From contig NZ_CP082923.1 in NCBI RefSeq assembly GCF_019931575.1, positions 186,001-250,000 of the forward strand: DNA of 64,000 nucleotides, in the 5' to 3' direction. The notes under the pieces were generated by a model. That model did not search any database. It was not told the DNA's origin and saw nothing but the letters and a program-made list of their open reading frames with translations. Numbering within the stretch: position 1 is the first letter of the stretch; each line of letters starts with the position of its first letter. This stretch comes from Caulobacter segnis. GTDB lineage: Bacteria > Pseudomonadota > Alphaproteobacteria > Caulobacterales > Caulobacteraceae. Below, one piece after another: positions 44,498 to 52,869 of this stretch. The translations under genes and the position numbers were made by a program.

Positions 44498-45433
44498 CTA
44501 GGCCAGCTTGATCTCGCGCAGCCGCTGCTGGAGGAACTCGTCCGCCGTGATCGGTTCCGGATAGCGGTCCGGATTGTCGGGCGTGATGCAGTTCGGCAGC
44601 GTCTTGATCTCATAGTCCGACGCGAAGTGCAGGAAGAACGGCGTGGAATAGCGCGGGATGTGGCGGCGCTCGGGCGGCGGGTTCTGCACGCGGTGGATGG
44701 TCGAGGGCAGGACGTGGTTGGTCAGGCGCTCCAGCATGTCGCCGATGTTGATGACGATGCAGCCAGGCGGCGGGTTGATCGGCAGCCAGTCGCCGTTGCG
44801 GTCCAGCAGCTCCAGCCCGCCTTCCTCGGCGCCCATCAGCAGGGTGATGGTGTTGATGTCGCCGTGGGCGCCGGCGCGGACGCCGGTCGCGTCCTGCGGG
44901 ATCGGCGGATAGTGCAGCAGGCGCAGCACGCTGTTGCCGTTCTCGACGGTCGGCTTGAAGAAGTCGCGGTCCAGCTTCAGGTAGGTGGCGATCGCCTCCA
45001 GGACCTTGCCGCCCATGTCGTCGAGCGCGTTGTAGAACCAGCTGACGTCGTGCTTGAAGGCCGGGATTTCGGCCGGCCAGACGTTGTCGGCCATGGTGGC
45101 GCGGAAGCGGTGGCCGGGCGGCAGGTCGCGGCCCATGTGCCAGAATTCCTTCAGGTCGTGATGGGTGGCGCCCTTGGCGGTCTCGACGCCGAAGGGGATG
45201 TAGCCGCGCGCGCCGCCCTTCACGCCGGCGTACTGCTTCTTGGTTTCCTCGGGCAGGGCGAAGAAGGCCTTGGTGTCGGCGAGGGCCGCGTCGATGCGGT
45301 CCTGCGGAATGTCGTACTCGGACAGCACGGCGAAGCCGTAGCGCTCGAACGAGGCGCCCAGCTCCTGGGCGAAGCGCGGGAAGTCCTTGCTGTAGAGAGA
45401 GAACGAAACCGGTTCGATGGCTGAGGTGGACAC
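44498..45433 (-). CDS. 2-oxoglutarate/Fe(II)-dependent oxygenase, isopenicillin N synthase family
   Basis: The product has the IPNS-family layout: N-terminal DIOX_N region (FERYGFAVLSEYDIPQDRID), then the jelly-roll with GAHGDINTITLLMG (His and Asp of the iron triad), VLPSTIHRVQNPP (second His) and RYSTPFFLHF (Arg-x-Ser that binds 2-oxoglutarate). Similar proteins hydroxylate or cyclise small molecules; the substrate is unknown. The start is uncertain: GTG 45433 (VSTSAIEPVS) gives 311 residues with AAGG at about 10 bases; longer in-frame options exist up to 45553. Confidence 0.88.
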   Translation of the reverse strand: MSTSAIEPVSFSLYSKDFPRFAQELGASFERYGFAVLSEYDIPQDRIDAALADTKAFFALPEETKKQYAGVKGGARGYIPFGVETAKGATHHDLKEFWHMGRDLPPGHRFRATMADNVWPAEIPAFKHDVSWFYNALDDMGGKVLEAIATYLKLDRDFFKPTVENGNSVLRLLHYPPIPQDATGVRAGAHGDINTITLLMGAEEGGLELLDRNGDWLPINPPPGCIVINIGDMLERLTNHVLPSTIHRVQNPPPERRHIPRYSTPFFLHFASDYEIKTLPNCITPDNPDRYPEPITADEFLQQRLREIKLA

Positions 45434-45608
45434 GTCTGCGAGCCTTGGAATGCGAGCCTGGGGAATGAGTAAGTTCCCTCTTACTACACCGAGCGCCGGG
45501 CGAAACGAAGGCCGTTCATCGCGGGCGTGGGCGTGAGAATGGAACTTGACCATAAGCCGGGCGTTTGCCCGTCGGACTTTGATCTAACGCAAAACGACGA
45601 GGGATGCG

Positions 45609-46280
45609 ATGACGCGCAAGTTCGCTTTGGCCGCCGTCCTGCTGGGCGCCGGCGCCTTGGTCGCCTGCACGACCACCGACCCCTATACCGGCATGCCGGT
45701 GCGCAACAACACCGGCACGGGCGCGCTGACTGGCGCTGGGGTCGGCGCGGTGCTGGGCTATCTGACCAACACCAACAAGGGCGAGCAGGGCCGCAAGAAC
45801 GCCCTGATCGGGGCCGGGATCGGCGCGCTCGCGGGCGGCGCCATCGGCAACTACATGGATCGCCAGCAGGCCGACTTCCGCCGCAGCCTGGAAGGCTCGG
45901 GCGTGATGATCCGGCGCAACGGCGACCAGATCGTGCTGGTCATGCCCAGCGACGTGACCTTCGCCGTCGACAAGTCGGACGTCCAGCCGCAGTTCACCCG
46001 CGTCCTCGACGACGTGGCCCGCACGCTGAACGCCTATCCGCAGACCACGATCGACGTGGTCGGTCACGCCGACAGCAGTGGTCCGGACGACTACAACCAG
46101 ACCCTGTCGGAGCGCCGGGCCAGCGCCGTGGCCGGCTACCTGACCGGTCCGGGCCGGGTGCTGCAGGACCGCGTCTTCGTGGCCGGCATGGGCGAGCGCC
46201 AGCCGATCGCGGACAATTCCACCCCGGACGGACGCGCCCAGAACCGCCGGGTCGAGATCATCCTGCGGCCGTTGACCTAA
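45609..46280 (+). CDS. OmpA-family outer-membrane lipoprotein with glycine-zipper
   Basis: The 223-residue protein has a lipoprotein signal peptide with lipobox LVAC (Cys at residue 20), a glycine-zipper segment (GALTGAGVGAVLGYL and IGAGIGALAGGAIGNYM) and a C-terminal OmpA peptidoglycan-binding domain (VTFAVDKSDVQPQFTRVLDD, TTIDVVGHADSSGPDDYNQT, LSERRASAVAGYL, RAQNRRVEI). It links the outer membrane to peptidoglycan, as in YiaD/Pal-like proteins. A 9-bp hairpin follows. It diverges from the oxygenase gene. Confidence 0.93.
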   Translation: MTRKFALAAVLLGAGALVACTTTDPYTGMPVRNNTGTGALTGAGVGAVLGYLTNTNKGEQGRKNALIGAGIGALAGGAIGNYMDRQQADFRRSLEGSGVMIRRNGDQIVLVMPSDVTFAVDKSDVQPQFTRVLDDVARTLNAYPQTTIDVVGHADSSGPDDYNQTLSERRASAVAGYLTGPGRVLQDRVFVAGMGERQPIADNSTPDGRAQNRRVEIILRPLT

Positions 46281-46288
46281 ATCCGCTT

Positions 46289-46313
46289 AAGGGCGCGGAA
46301 TCGTCGCGCCCTT
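46289..46313 (+). terminator. Hairpin after the OmpA-like gene
   Basis: Arms AAGGGCGCG (46289-46297) and CGCGCCCTT (46305-46313), 9 bp with a 7-base loop. The A and T flanks are included in the arms, so the T-run is short. Confidence 0.65.
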
Positions 46314-46392
46314 GATCCAAGTTGTTGCTTTTCCCTCGCGCCGTCGCCAATTCGTCACTCTTGTGCGGATCGGTGGGCGGCGTGAGGTGGAC

Positions 46393-47436
46393 GTGAACAA
46401 GTTGGCGAGCGAAGGCGTCAGTCTGACCAAGCAGGCCTATGCCCTGGCCGGCGACCTGATGACGCCGAACGCGACGATCTACTGGATCGATCTCGTGATC
46501 TCGGCCGCCCTGATGTGGGGCGGCTTCCTCGTGGCGGCGACGACCGCCAGCCTGGCGATCGGCCTGGTCGCGGGTCTGGTCAGCGTGCTGGCCCTCTATC
46601 GCGCCCTCTCCTTCATCCACGAGCTGACCCACATCCGCGACGACGAGGCCCCGGGCTTCCGCGTCGGCTGGAACGTTCTGGTCGGCGTGCCGCTGATGAC
46701 GCCGTCGCTGATGTACGAGGGCGTGCACAACATCCACCACATCAAGGACCGCTTCGGCACGGCGCTGGATCCGGAATACCTGCCGCTGTCGCGCTTCACG
46801 CCGCTGAAGCTGGCCGGCTTCCTGTTCGTGGCGCTGCTGGCCCCGCTGGGCGTGGTCATCCGCTCGGCGATCCTGATCCCGCTGTCGTTCGGGATCCCGC
46901 CGCTGCGCCGCTACCTGAAGACCAAGCTGTCGGCCCTGATCATCAATCCCGATTTCGTGCGCGAGGACCTGAACCGCTGGCGCCCCGAATGGGTCGTCCA
47001 GGACGTGGCCTGCTGGCTGTGGTCGTGGGCGGTGATCGCCGCCACCGTCGCCGGCGTCCTGCCGGTCCGCTTCGTGCTGACGGGTCTGGCGATCTTCTCG
47101 GTCGCCACCTTCGTCAATCAGGCCCGCACTCTGGTCGCCCACCACTGGGACAACGACGGCGGCAAGATGACGCTGGACGAGCAGTTCCTGGACTCGGTCA
47201 ACGTCCCGCCGCCGAACCTGGCGTCCGAGCTCTGGGCGCCGGTGGGCCTGCGCTACCACGCCCTGCACCACCTGCTGCCGCGCCTGCCGTATCACAACCT
47301 CGGCAAGGCCCACGCCCGCCTGGCCCAGGCCCTGGGCGCGGACTCGATCTATCACCGCGCCTCGGAGAAGGGTCTGTTCGAGGCCCTGACCGACCTGTTC
47401 GTCCGCGTCGGCCGGAAGAAGCTCGCCGCCGAATAA
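46393..47436 (+). CDS. Membrane fatty acid desaturase
   Basis: The 347-residue integral protein has the three histidine boxes of the desaturase superfamily: SFIHELTHIRDDE, GVHNIHHIKDRFG and YHALHHLLPRLPYHNL, plus several hydrophobic segments. It introduces a double bond into lipid acyl chains or related substrates using a di-iron site. The start is uncertain: GTG 46393 has GAGG 5 bases upstream, while GTG 46387 and further upstream starts are also in frame. It probably alters membrane lipid fluidity. The next gene, an AraC regulator, is 316 bases downstream. Confidence 0.9.
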   Translation: MNKLASEGVSLTKQAYALAGDLMTPNATIYWIDLVISAALMWGGFLVAATTASLAIGLVAGLVSVLALYRALSFIHELTHIRDDEAPGFRVGWNVLVGVPLMTPSLMYEGVHNIHHIKDRFGTALDPEYLPLSRFTPLKLAGFLFVALLAPLGVVIRSAILIPLSFGIPPLRRYLKTKLSALIINPDFVREDLNRWRPEWVVQDVACWLWSWAVIAATVAGVLPVRFVLTGLAIFSVATFVNQARTLVAHHWDNDGGKMTLDEQFLDSVNVPPPNLASELWAPVGLRYHALHHLLPRLPYHNLGKAHARLAQALGADSIYHRASEKGLFEALTDLFVRVGRKKLAAE

Positions 47437-47752
47437 AGAAGCGGCGCGGACCCGGCGGGAGCCCGCGCCGCGGAGGCTATGGAAGTCTTCACGCGGCGGG
47501 TCCGGACCATCCAAAAGTTCCCCACCCTGGACAGGCCGGACCGGACCGCTCGGCGCGTGGCCACCGTCCAGGACTGGAAGCGACGACCGCTCGCCGGCCG
47601 CTCCGTACGGCCGTGTCGTGGGCGGAGCAACGGGGACCCGAGGGTTTGAGACGGCGGGTCATGAATCTGAGACGCGGCGCCCGAAGCCATTGACGCCGAT
47701 CGCCTTTCGGGGTCTGGCTCGAAAGGTCGCGTAGCGTTCGTTCGAGTTGCTC
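47437..47752. other. 316-base intergenic region between desaturase and AraC gene
   Basis: It begins with a GC hairpin GCGGCGCGG/CCGCGCCGC (about 47440-47472), possibly the end of the desaturase transcript. A 56-codon frame at 47479-47649 follows a GGAGG only two bases from its ATG and encodes an Arg-rich peptide of unlikely composition; I do not call it a gene. The rest probably holds the AraC promoter. Confidence 0.4.
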
Positions 47753-48790
47753 ATGTCGTCAGAGTCGACGCTTCCCCACTTCCAGGCAGGCACCCGGGTG
47801 ACGCCCGGCCGCCTCGGCGCCGAGGCCTATGCCGAGGCCATAGCGCCGGTCTTCGACGTCGGACTGCGCGACGTCGGCGACGCCGGGCCGGACCTGGGGA
47901 TCAACAGCTTCAACATCGGTCCGCTGCTGCTGGGCCAGGCGCATATGAGCCAGGCCGCCTTCACCTACGGCCGCGACGTCCGGAAGATCGCGGCCACGGG
48001 GCTCGAACTGATCCTGGTGCAGATCATCGTCGACGGCGAGGACGTGAGGCGCGCCGGACGAGACGAGATCACGGCGCGTCCGGGCGACGTCTGCCTGCTG
48101 GACCTGACCCGGACCTTCCAGTCCCAGACGGCGCGCTGCACCAACATCAACCTGGCCCTGCCGCGCGACGCCTTCGACGCCCGCGACATCGACCTGGATC
48201 CGCTGCATGGCCTGGTCCTGCGGCGCGACAGCGCCGGGGCCCAGCTTTTGAAGGCGCACGCCGAGAGCCTGATGCGCGTGGCCCCGGATCTGCGTCCCGA
48301 GGAGGCCTATGGCGTGGGGCGCGCCACCACCGACCTCCTGGCCGGCTTGACCCTGGGTCAGCGCGGTGACGCAGCGCGACGGGCGGCGGCCGAGACCCAG
48401 CGCGCCCGGATGCGCCGGTTCATTGATGCTCATCTGAACGATCCGGACCTGGGCGCCGAGAGGCTGTGCCGCCAGTTCGGGGTGTCGCGCGCCTCGCTCT
48501 ATCGCCTGTTCGCGCCCTTGGGCGGGGTCAGCGAGCACATCCGCAACCGTCGCCTGCGCCGGGTGTTCGACGCCCTGTCCGATCCCGCCCAGACCCTGGC
48601 CATGACCCAGGTCGCCGAGCGCTACGGCTTCACGGTGTGGTCCAGCTTCAGCCGGGCCTTCAAGGCGCGGTTCGGCATGACGCCCGGCGAGGCTCGGGGG
48701 CTGGGCGTGGCCGCGGCGGCGCGGGCCAGCGTGCTGCAGGCGGCGAACGGCGGGCTGCCGGATTGGTTGAAGGCGCTGGACGCCGCCTAG
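47753..48790 (+). CDS. AraC-family transcriptional regulator
   Basis: The 345-residue protein has a cupin-like N-terminal sensor (ARPGDVCLLDLTRTFQSQTA) and a C-terminal AraC double helix-turn-helix (RFIDAHLNDPDLGAERLCRQ, FGVSRASLYRLFAPLGGV, VAERYGFTVWSSFSRAFKAR, FGMTPGEARG). The effector is unknown. Its stop interlocks in CTAG with the convergent kefC-like gene. Its target could be the desaturase upstream or genes elsewhere. Confidence 0.92.
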   Translation: MSSESTLPHFQAGTRVTPGRLGAEAYAEAIAPVFDVGLRDVGDAGPDLGINSFNIGPLLLGQAHMSQAAFTYGRDVRKIAATGLELILVQIIVDGEDVRRAGRDEITARPGDVCLLDLTRTFQSQTARCTNINLALPRDAFDARDIDLDPLHGLVLRRDSAGAQLLKAHAESLMRVAPDLRPEEAYGVGRATTDLLAGLTLGQRGDAARRAAAETQRARMRRFIDAHLNDPDLGAERLCRQFGVSRASLYRLFAPLGGVSEHIRNRRLRRVFDALSDPAQTLAMTQVAERYGFTVWSSFSRAFKARFGMTPGEARGLGVAAAARASVLQAANGGLPDWLKALDAA

Positions 48791-50691
48791 TTCGTCCCTT
48801 CCTGCTGGGCCCGCTCGCGCAGTTCCTCGTCCAGGCTGGCCGTGTCCCAGGCGCCGCCGGCGTCGCCCGGACGCATGCGGTGCAGGTCGGCGTCCAGCAG
48901 GCGGTCCATGGTCTGGGCCGCGTCGCGCGAGGCCAGGATATAGGCTTCCTCCTGGCCCCACATCGGGCGCAGCTCCTCGAACATCCGCCGGTCGTGGCGG
49001 CGGAAGAAGGCCGCGGCGCGATGGGCCCGATGAGCGCGGAAGCCCAGCTTCTGCAGCGCCGTGGCGCCTAGCGCCAGGGCCGACTCGAAGGTCTCGCGCT
49101 CGACCGCGTCGGCGCCGTTGGACAGCAGGTCGTAGGCGTGGCGACGGTCCCAGGCGCGGGCCAGGATCACCAGGTTCGGGAAGGCCTCGCGGGCGGTCTC
49201 GACCAGTTCGACGGCCTTCTCGCGGTCGTCCAGGGCGACGATCAGCATGCGGGCCCGCTCCGCGCCGGCGGCGCGCAGGAGGTCCAGACGCGTGGCGTCG
49301 CCATAGTGCACCCGGCGGCCGAAGCGGCGCAGCAGCTCGATCTGCTCGATGTCGCTGTCCAGGATCGTCGACTTGAAGCCGTTGGCCGTCAGCATGCGGC
49401 CGGCGATCTGCCCGAAACGTCCGAACCCGGCGATGATGATGTCGGGCTCGCCTTCGTCGAAGTCGCCGGTTTCCGGCACCACGTCGGGGATGGCTGCGTC
49501 CATCAGGGCCGCGATGCGCTCGTACAGGATCATGGCCACCGGCGTCAGCGCCATGGAGACGGCGACGGCGGCGGTCAGCAGGGCCGCCAGCTGCACGCCG
49601 ATCACGCCGGCCCCGACCGTGAAGCTCAGCAACACGAAGGCGAACTCGCCGCCTTGGGCCAGGGCTGTGGCCACCGCCATGGCCCCGCGCTTCTGGGCGC
49701 CGAACAGGCGGGCGATGCCGTACATGACCAGGAACTTCAGGACCATCAGGCCGATGACGATCCCGGCCAGGGTCAGGGGCTGGCTGGCCACCAGCGGCAG
49801 GTTCACGCCGGCGCCGACGGTGATGAAGAACAGGCCCAGCAACAGGCCGCGGAACGGCTCGATGTCGCTTTCCAGTTCGCGGCGGAACTCGCTTTCGGCC
49901 AGCACCACCCCGGCCAGGAACGCGCCGAGGGCGGGCGACAGGCCGACGATCTGCATCAGACTGGCCACGGCCACGACGATCAACAGGGCCGCGGCGACGA
50001 AGATCTCGCGCAGGCGGGCCTTGGCGATGAAGCGGAACACCGGGCGCACCAGATAACGGCCGCCGCCGATCACGCCCGCCACGGCCGCGAACACCGACAG
50101 GGTCTGGGCCCAGATCGGCAGGTGGGCGACCAGACTGCCGCCGCCATGGCCGCCGCCCGCCTCGGCGTGACCGGGCGCGCCCGTGGCCAGCAAGGGCAGC
50201 AGGGCGAACATCGGGATCACCGCCAGGTCCTGCAGCAGCAGCACCCCGAACGCGGCCCGCCCGACGGGACCTTGCCTGAGGCCCTTCTCGTCGAGGGTCT
50301 GCAGGACGATGGCGGTCGATGACATGGCCAGCACCAGGCCCACGGCCAGGGCGGTCTGCCAGGGCAGGCCCAGGGCCAGCGACGCGCCGGCGATGGCGCC
50401 GGCCGTGCCCAGCACCTGGGCGCCGCCCAGGCCGAAGATCGCCTTGCGCATGTCCCACAGCATCGAGGGCTGCACCTCGAGGCCGATCAGAAACAGCAGG
50501 ATGACCACGCCGAACTCGGCGAACTTCATGACGTCGGCCTGCTCGCCGACCAGGCCCAGGGCGAACGGGCCGATGACGACGCCGGCAATCAAGTAGCCCA
50601 GCACCGAGCCGAGCCCCAGCCGCTTGGCGATCGGCACCGAGATGACGGCCGCGCCCAGATAGACCAGGGTCTGGGTGAGGAAGTTCTCCAA
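48787..50691 (-). CDS. KefB/KefC-type monovalent cation:proton antiporter with RCK domain
   Basis: The 634-residue protein has about twelve membrane segments starting LVYLGAAVISVPIAKRLGLG, with the CPA2 motifs FAEFGVVILLFLIGLEVQPS and GALLLQDLAVIPMFALLPLL-like helices, then a cytoplasmic TrkA-N/RCK domain (DIIIAGFGRFGQIAGRMLTA, FGRRVHYGDATRLDLLRAAG). In enterobacteria such proteins expel K+ under electrophile stress and are gated by glutathione adducts. The adjacent flavodoxin-fold gene, 3 bases upstream, is the usual activating partner, so the pair is kefF-kefC-like. Glutathione gating itself cannot be proven from sequence alone. Confidence 0.9.
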   Translation of the reverse strand: MENFLTQTLVYLGAAVISVPIAKRLGLGSVLGYLIAGVVIGPFALGLVGEQADVMKFAEFGVVILLFLIGLEVQPSMLWDMRKAIFGLGGAQVLGTAGAIAGASLALGLPWQTALAVGLVLAMSSTAIVLQTLDEKGLRQGPVGRAAFGVLLLQDLAVIPMFALLPLLATGAPGHAEAGGGHGGGSLVAHLPIWAQTLSVFAAVAGVIGGGRYLVRPVFRFIAKARLREIFVAAALLIVVAVASLMQIVGLSPALGAFLAGVVLAESEFRRELESDIEPFRGLLLGLFFITVGAGVNLPLVASQPLTLAGIVIGLMVLKFLVMYGIARLFGAQKRGAMAVATALAQGGEFAFVLLSFTVGAGVIGVQLAALLTAAVAVSMALTPVAMILYERIAALMDAAIPDVVPETGDFDEGEPDIIIAGFGRFGQIAGRMLTANGFKSTILDSDIEQIELLRRFGRRVHYGDATRLDLLRAAGAERARMLIVALDDREKAVELVETAREAFPNLVILARAWDRRHAYDLLSNGADAVERETFESALALGATALQKLGFRAHRAHRAAAFFRRHDRRMFEELRPMWGQEEAYILASRDAAQTMDRLLDADLHRMRPGDAGGAWDTASLDEELRERAQQEGTN

Positions 50692-50694
50692 CTC

Positions 50695-51285
50695 TCAAGC
50701 CTCCGTGCGGACGATAGGGGAAGGCAGCAGCGAGGCCACGCGCGCCTTGTAGCGCTCGGCCTCGGCCTTCAGGGCCGCGTCGTCTTTCACCGAAGCGCCA
50801 TGCACCACGAACGGCGTCTCCCATTCCATGCCGCACAGGTGCGCGGTCTGCTCCAGCGGCCGCAGGAACTCGTCCATCGAGAACCGGTTGTAGCCGTGGG
50901 CGTGATAGGCCTTGGCGCTGGCGCCGGTGGTGCAGGCCACGAACAGGCGCTTGCCCTTCAGGGCCTCGCCACCCTCGCCATAGGCGAAACCGTGCAGCCA
51001 GACCAGGTCCAGCCACTCCTTCATCAGGGCTGGGGTCGCGTACCAGAACAGTGGGAACTGCAAGGCGACGACGTCGTGCGCCACGAGGGTCGCCTGCTCG
51101 GTCTCGATGTCGACGACGAAGTCCGGATAGGTCTCGTACAGGTCCTTGAAGGTGACGCCGGAAAGACCTTTCGCCGCCTTGGCCAGGGCTCGATTGGCGC
51201 GCGAGCGTTCAAGAGCCGGGTGGGCCAGGACCAGCAGCACACCCGGGGTGGCGGGTGTCACAGAGCCGGTGTTAGCGTCGTTCAT
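50695..51285 (-). CDS. NAD(P)H oxidoreductase, KefF/MdaB-like ancillary protein
   Basis: The 196-residue flavodoxin-fold protein contains LLVLAHPALERSRANRALAK, VVALQFPLFWYATPALMKEW, LDLVWLHGFAYGEGGEALKG and HAHGYNRFSMDEFLRPLEQT. These match the quinone oxidoreductase group that includes KefF. It likely binds FMN, reduces quinones or electrophiles, and activates the antiporter encoded 3 bases downstream. ATG 51285 has a GGAGGGG ribosome site. Confidence 0.9.
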   Translation of the reverse strand: MNDANTGSVTPATPGVLLVLAHPALERSRANRALAKAAKGLSGVTFKDLYETYPDFVVDIETEQATLVAHDVVALQFPLFWYATPALMKEWLDLVWLHGFAYGEGGEALKGKRLFVACTTGASAKAYHAHGYNRFSMDEFLRPLEQTAHLCGMEWETPFVVHGASVKDDAALKAEAERYKARVASLLPSPIVRTEA

Positions 51286-51462
51286 CACTGGACCCCTCCG
51301 CGTGGCGGAAAAATATTCATCAAGGGTTGAATTCTTTTGCGGCTCGGGCGACACGGTTCGCCGAGAGCCGGACGAAAGCTGACAGGCAGGCTTTTCATCC
51401 GTCTTGGATAAAAAGATCCGGCCAGTTCGCGATAGCCCGCGAGTTCGGAATAGGGAGACACC

Positions 51463-52173
51463 ATGGTCGACAAGGTGAAGGCAGACGCCGTCGAGGCCCT
51501 GGCCGGGCTGCTGTTCGACGGCATGACCATCATGGCCGGCGGCTTCGGCCTCTGCGGCATTCCGGAGAACCTGATCGCGGCGATCCGAGAGGCGGGGACG
51601 AAGGACCTCACGGTCATCTCCAACAATTGCGGCGTCGATGGCTTCGGCCTGGGGATCCTGCTGGAGAACCGCCAGATCAAGAAGATGGTCTCGTCCTATG
51701 TGGGCGAGAACAAGCTGTTCGAACAGCTCTACCTCAGCGGTGAACTGGAACTGGAGTTCAATCCGCAGGGCACCCTGGCCGAACGCATCCGTGCGGGCGG
51801 CGCGGGCATCCCGGCCTTCTTCACGCGCACCGGTTACGGCACCCTGGTGGCCGAGGGCAAGGAAGTCCGCGAGTTCGACGGCGAGATGTACGTGATGGAG
51901 CGCGGCCTGACCGCCGACCTCGCGATCGTTAAGGCCTGGAAGGCCGACGCCGAGGGCAACCTGATCTACCGAAAGACCGCCCGGAACTTCAATCCGATGA
52001 TGGCCACCGCGGGTCGCAAGACCGTTGTCGAGGTCGAGGAACTGGTCGCGATCGGCGCCCTGGACAAGGACGCCATCCACACCCCCGGCATCTATGTCGA
52101 CCACCTGATCAAGGGCGCCAAGTTCGAGAAGCGCATCGAGCGGGTCACGACCCGCCAGAAGGAGCAAGCGTGA
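51463..52173 (+). CDS. 3-oxoacid CoA-transferase subunit A
   Basis: The 236-residue protein has the CoA-transferase family I alpha signature ([40 protein letters not shown]), plus [20 protein letters not shown] and [20 protein letters not shown]. With subunit B it transfers CoA between succinyl-CoA (or acetyl-CoA) and 3-oxoacids in ketone-body and branched-chain catabolism. Its stop overlaps the ATG of subunit B (TGATG). The substrate, succinyl- or acetoacetyl-type, is not decided by eye; a name of scoA or atoD type would be used in annotation. Confidence 0.94.
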   Translation: MVDKVKADAVEALAGLLFDGMTIMAGGFGLCGIPENLIAAIREAGTKDLTVISNNCGVDGFGLGILLENRQIKKMVSSYVGENKLFEQLYLSGELELEFNPQGTLAERIRAGGAGIPAFFTRTGYGTLVAEGKEVREFDGEMYVMERGLTADLAIVKAWKADAEGNLIYRKTARNFNPMMATAGRKTVVEVEELVAIGALDKDAIHTPGIYVDHLIKGAKFEKRIERVTTRQKEQA

Positions 52174-52814
52174 TGGCCTGGACGCGCGACGAGATGGCGG
52201 CCCGCGCCGCCAAGGAGCTGCGGGACGGCTTCTACGTGAACCTGGGCATCGGCATCCCGACCCTGGTGGCCAACTACATCCCCGAAGGCATGCACGTGAC
52301 GCTGCAGAGCGAGAACGGCATGCTGGGCATGGGCCCCTTCCCCTACGAGGGCGAGGAGGACGCCGACCTGATCAACGCCGGCAAGCAGACGATCACCGAG
52401 CTGGAGTCCAGCTCGTACTTCTCGTCGGCCGACAGCTTCGCGATGATCCGGGGCGGGCATATCGCCCTGTCGATCCTGGGTGGCATGCAGGTGGCGCAGA
52501 ACGGCGACCTGGCCAACTGGATGGTGCCCGGCAAGATGGTCAAGGGCATGGGCGGGGCCATGGACCTGGTCGCCGGCGTCAAGCGCGTGGTGGTGGTCAT
52601 GGACCACTGCGAGAAGTCCGGCGCGCCGAAGCTGCTGAAGGCATGCTCCCTACCGCTGACCGGCGCCGGGGTGGTGGACCTGTTGATCACCGAACTGGGC
52701 GTCTTCGAGATCAATCGCGGCAAGACGCCGGTGAAGCTGATCGAACTGGCCCCCGGCGTGACGGTCGACGAGGTCAAGGCCAAGACCGAGGCGGCGTTCG
52801 AGGTCGCGCTCTAG
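52173..52814 (+). CDS. 3-oxoacid CoA-transferase subunit B
   Basis: The 213-residue beta subunit has LRDGFYVNLGIGIPTLVANY, the catalytic glutamate motif SENGMLGMGPFPYEGEEDAD, GGHIALSILGGMQVAQNGDL and AMDLVAGVKRVVVVMDHCEK. The glutamate forms the covalent acyl-CoA intermediate. The gene is coupled to subunit A by TGATG. A strong bidirectional hairpin terminates it. Confidence 0.94.
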   Translation: MAWTRDEMAARAAKELRDGFYVNLGIGIPTLVANYIPEGMHVTLQSENGMLGMGPFPYEGEEDADLINAGKQTITELESSSYFSSADSFAMIRGGHIALSILGGMQVAQNGDLANWMVPGKMVKGMGGAMDLVAGVKRVVVVMDHCEKSGAPKLLKACSLPLTGAGVVDLLITELGVFEINRGKTPVKLIELAPGVTVDEVKAKTEAAFEVAL

Positions 52815-52838
52815 AAACGCGCTTCGTGGAAAGACGAA

Positions 52839-52868
52839 GGGCGGCGGCCCTCGAGGCCGCCGCCCTTT
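52839..52868. terminator. Bidirectional terminator between CoA-transferase and GT39 genes
   Basis: Perfect 11-bp stem GGGCGGCGGCC (52839-52849) / GGCCGCCGCCC (52855-52865) with a 5-base loop, followed by TTTCT on the plus strand and TTCGTCTTT on the minus strand. Confidence 0.9.
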
Positions 52869-52869
52869 C

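Noticed and set aside
47479..47649. 56-codon plus-strand frame after the desaturase
   Set aside because: GGAGG is only two bases from the ATG and the peptide is Arg/Pro-rich without structure.
47759..51016. 1085-codon minus-strand frame over the AraC, kefC-like and kefF-like genes
   Set aside because: It spans known genes in another frame, is Arg/Gly/Pro-rich and has no domain.
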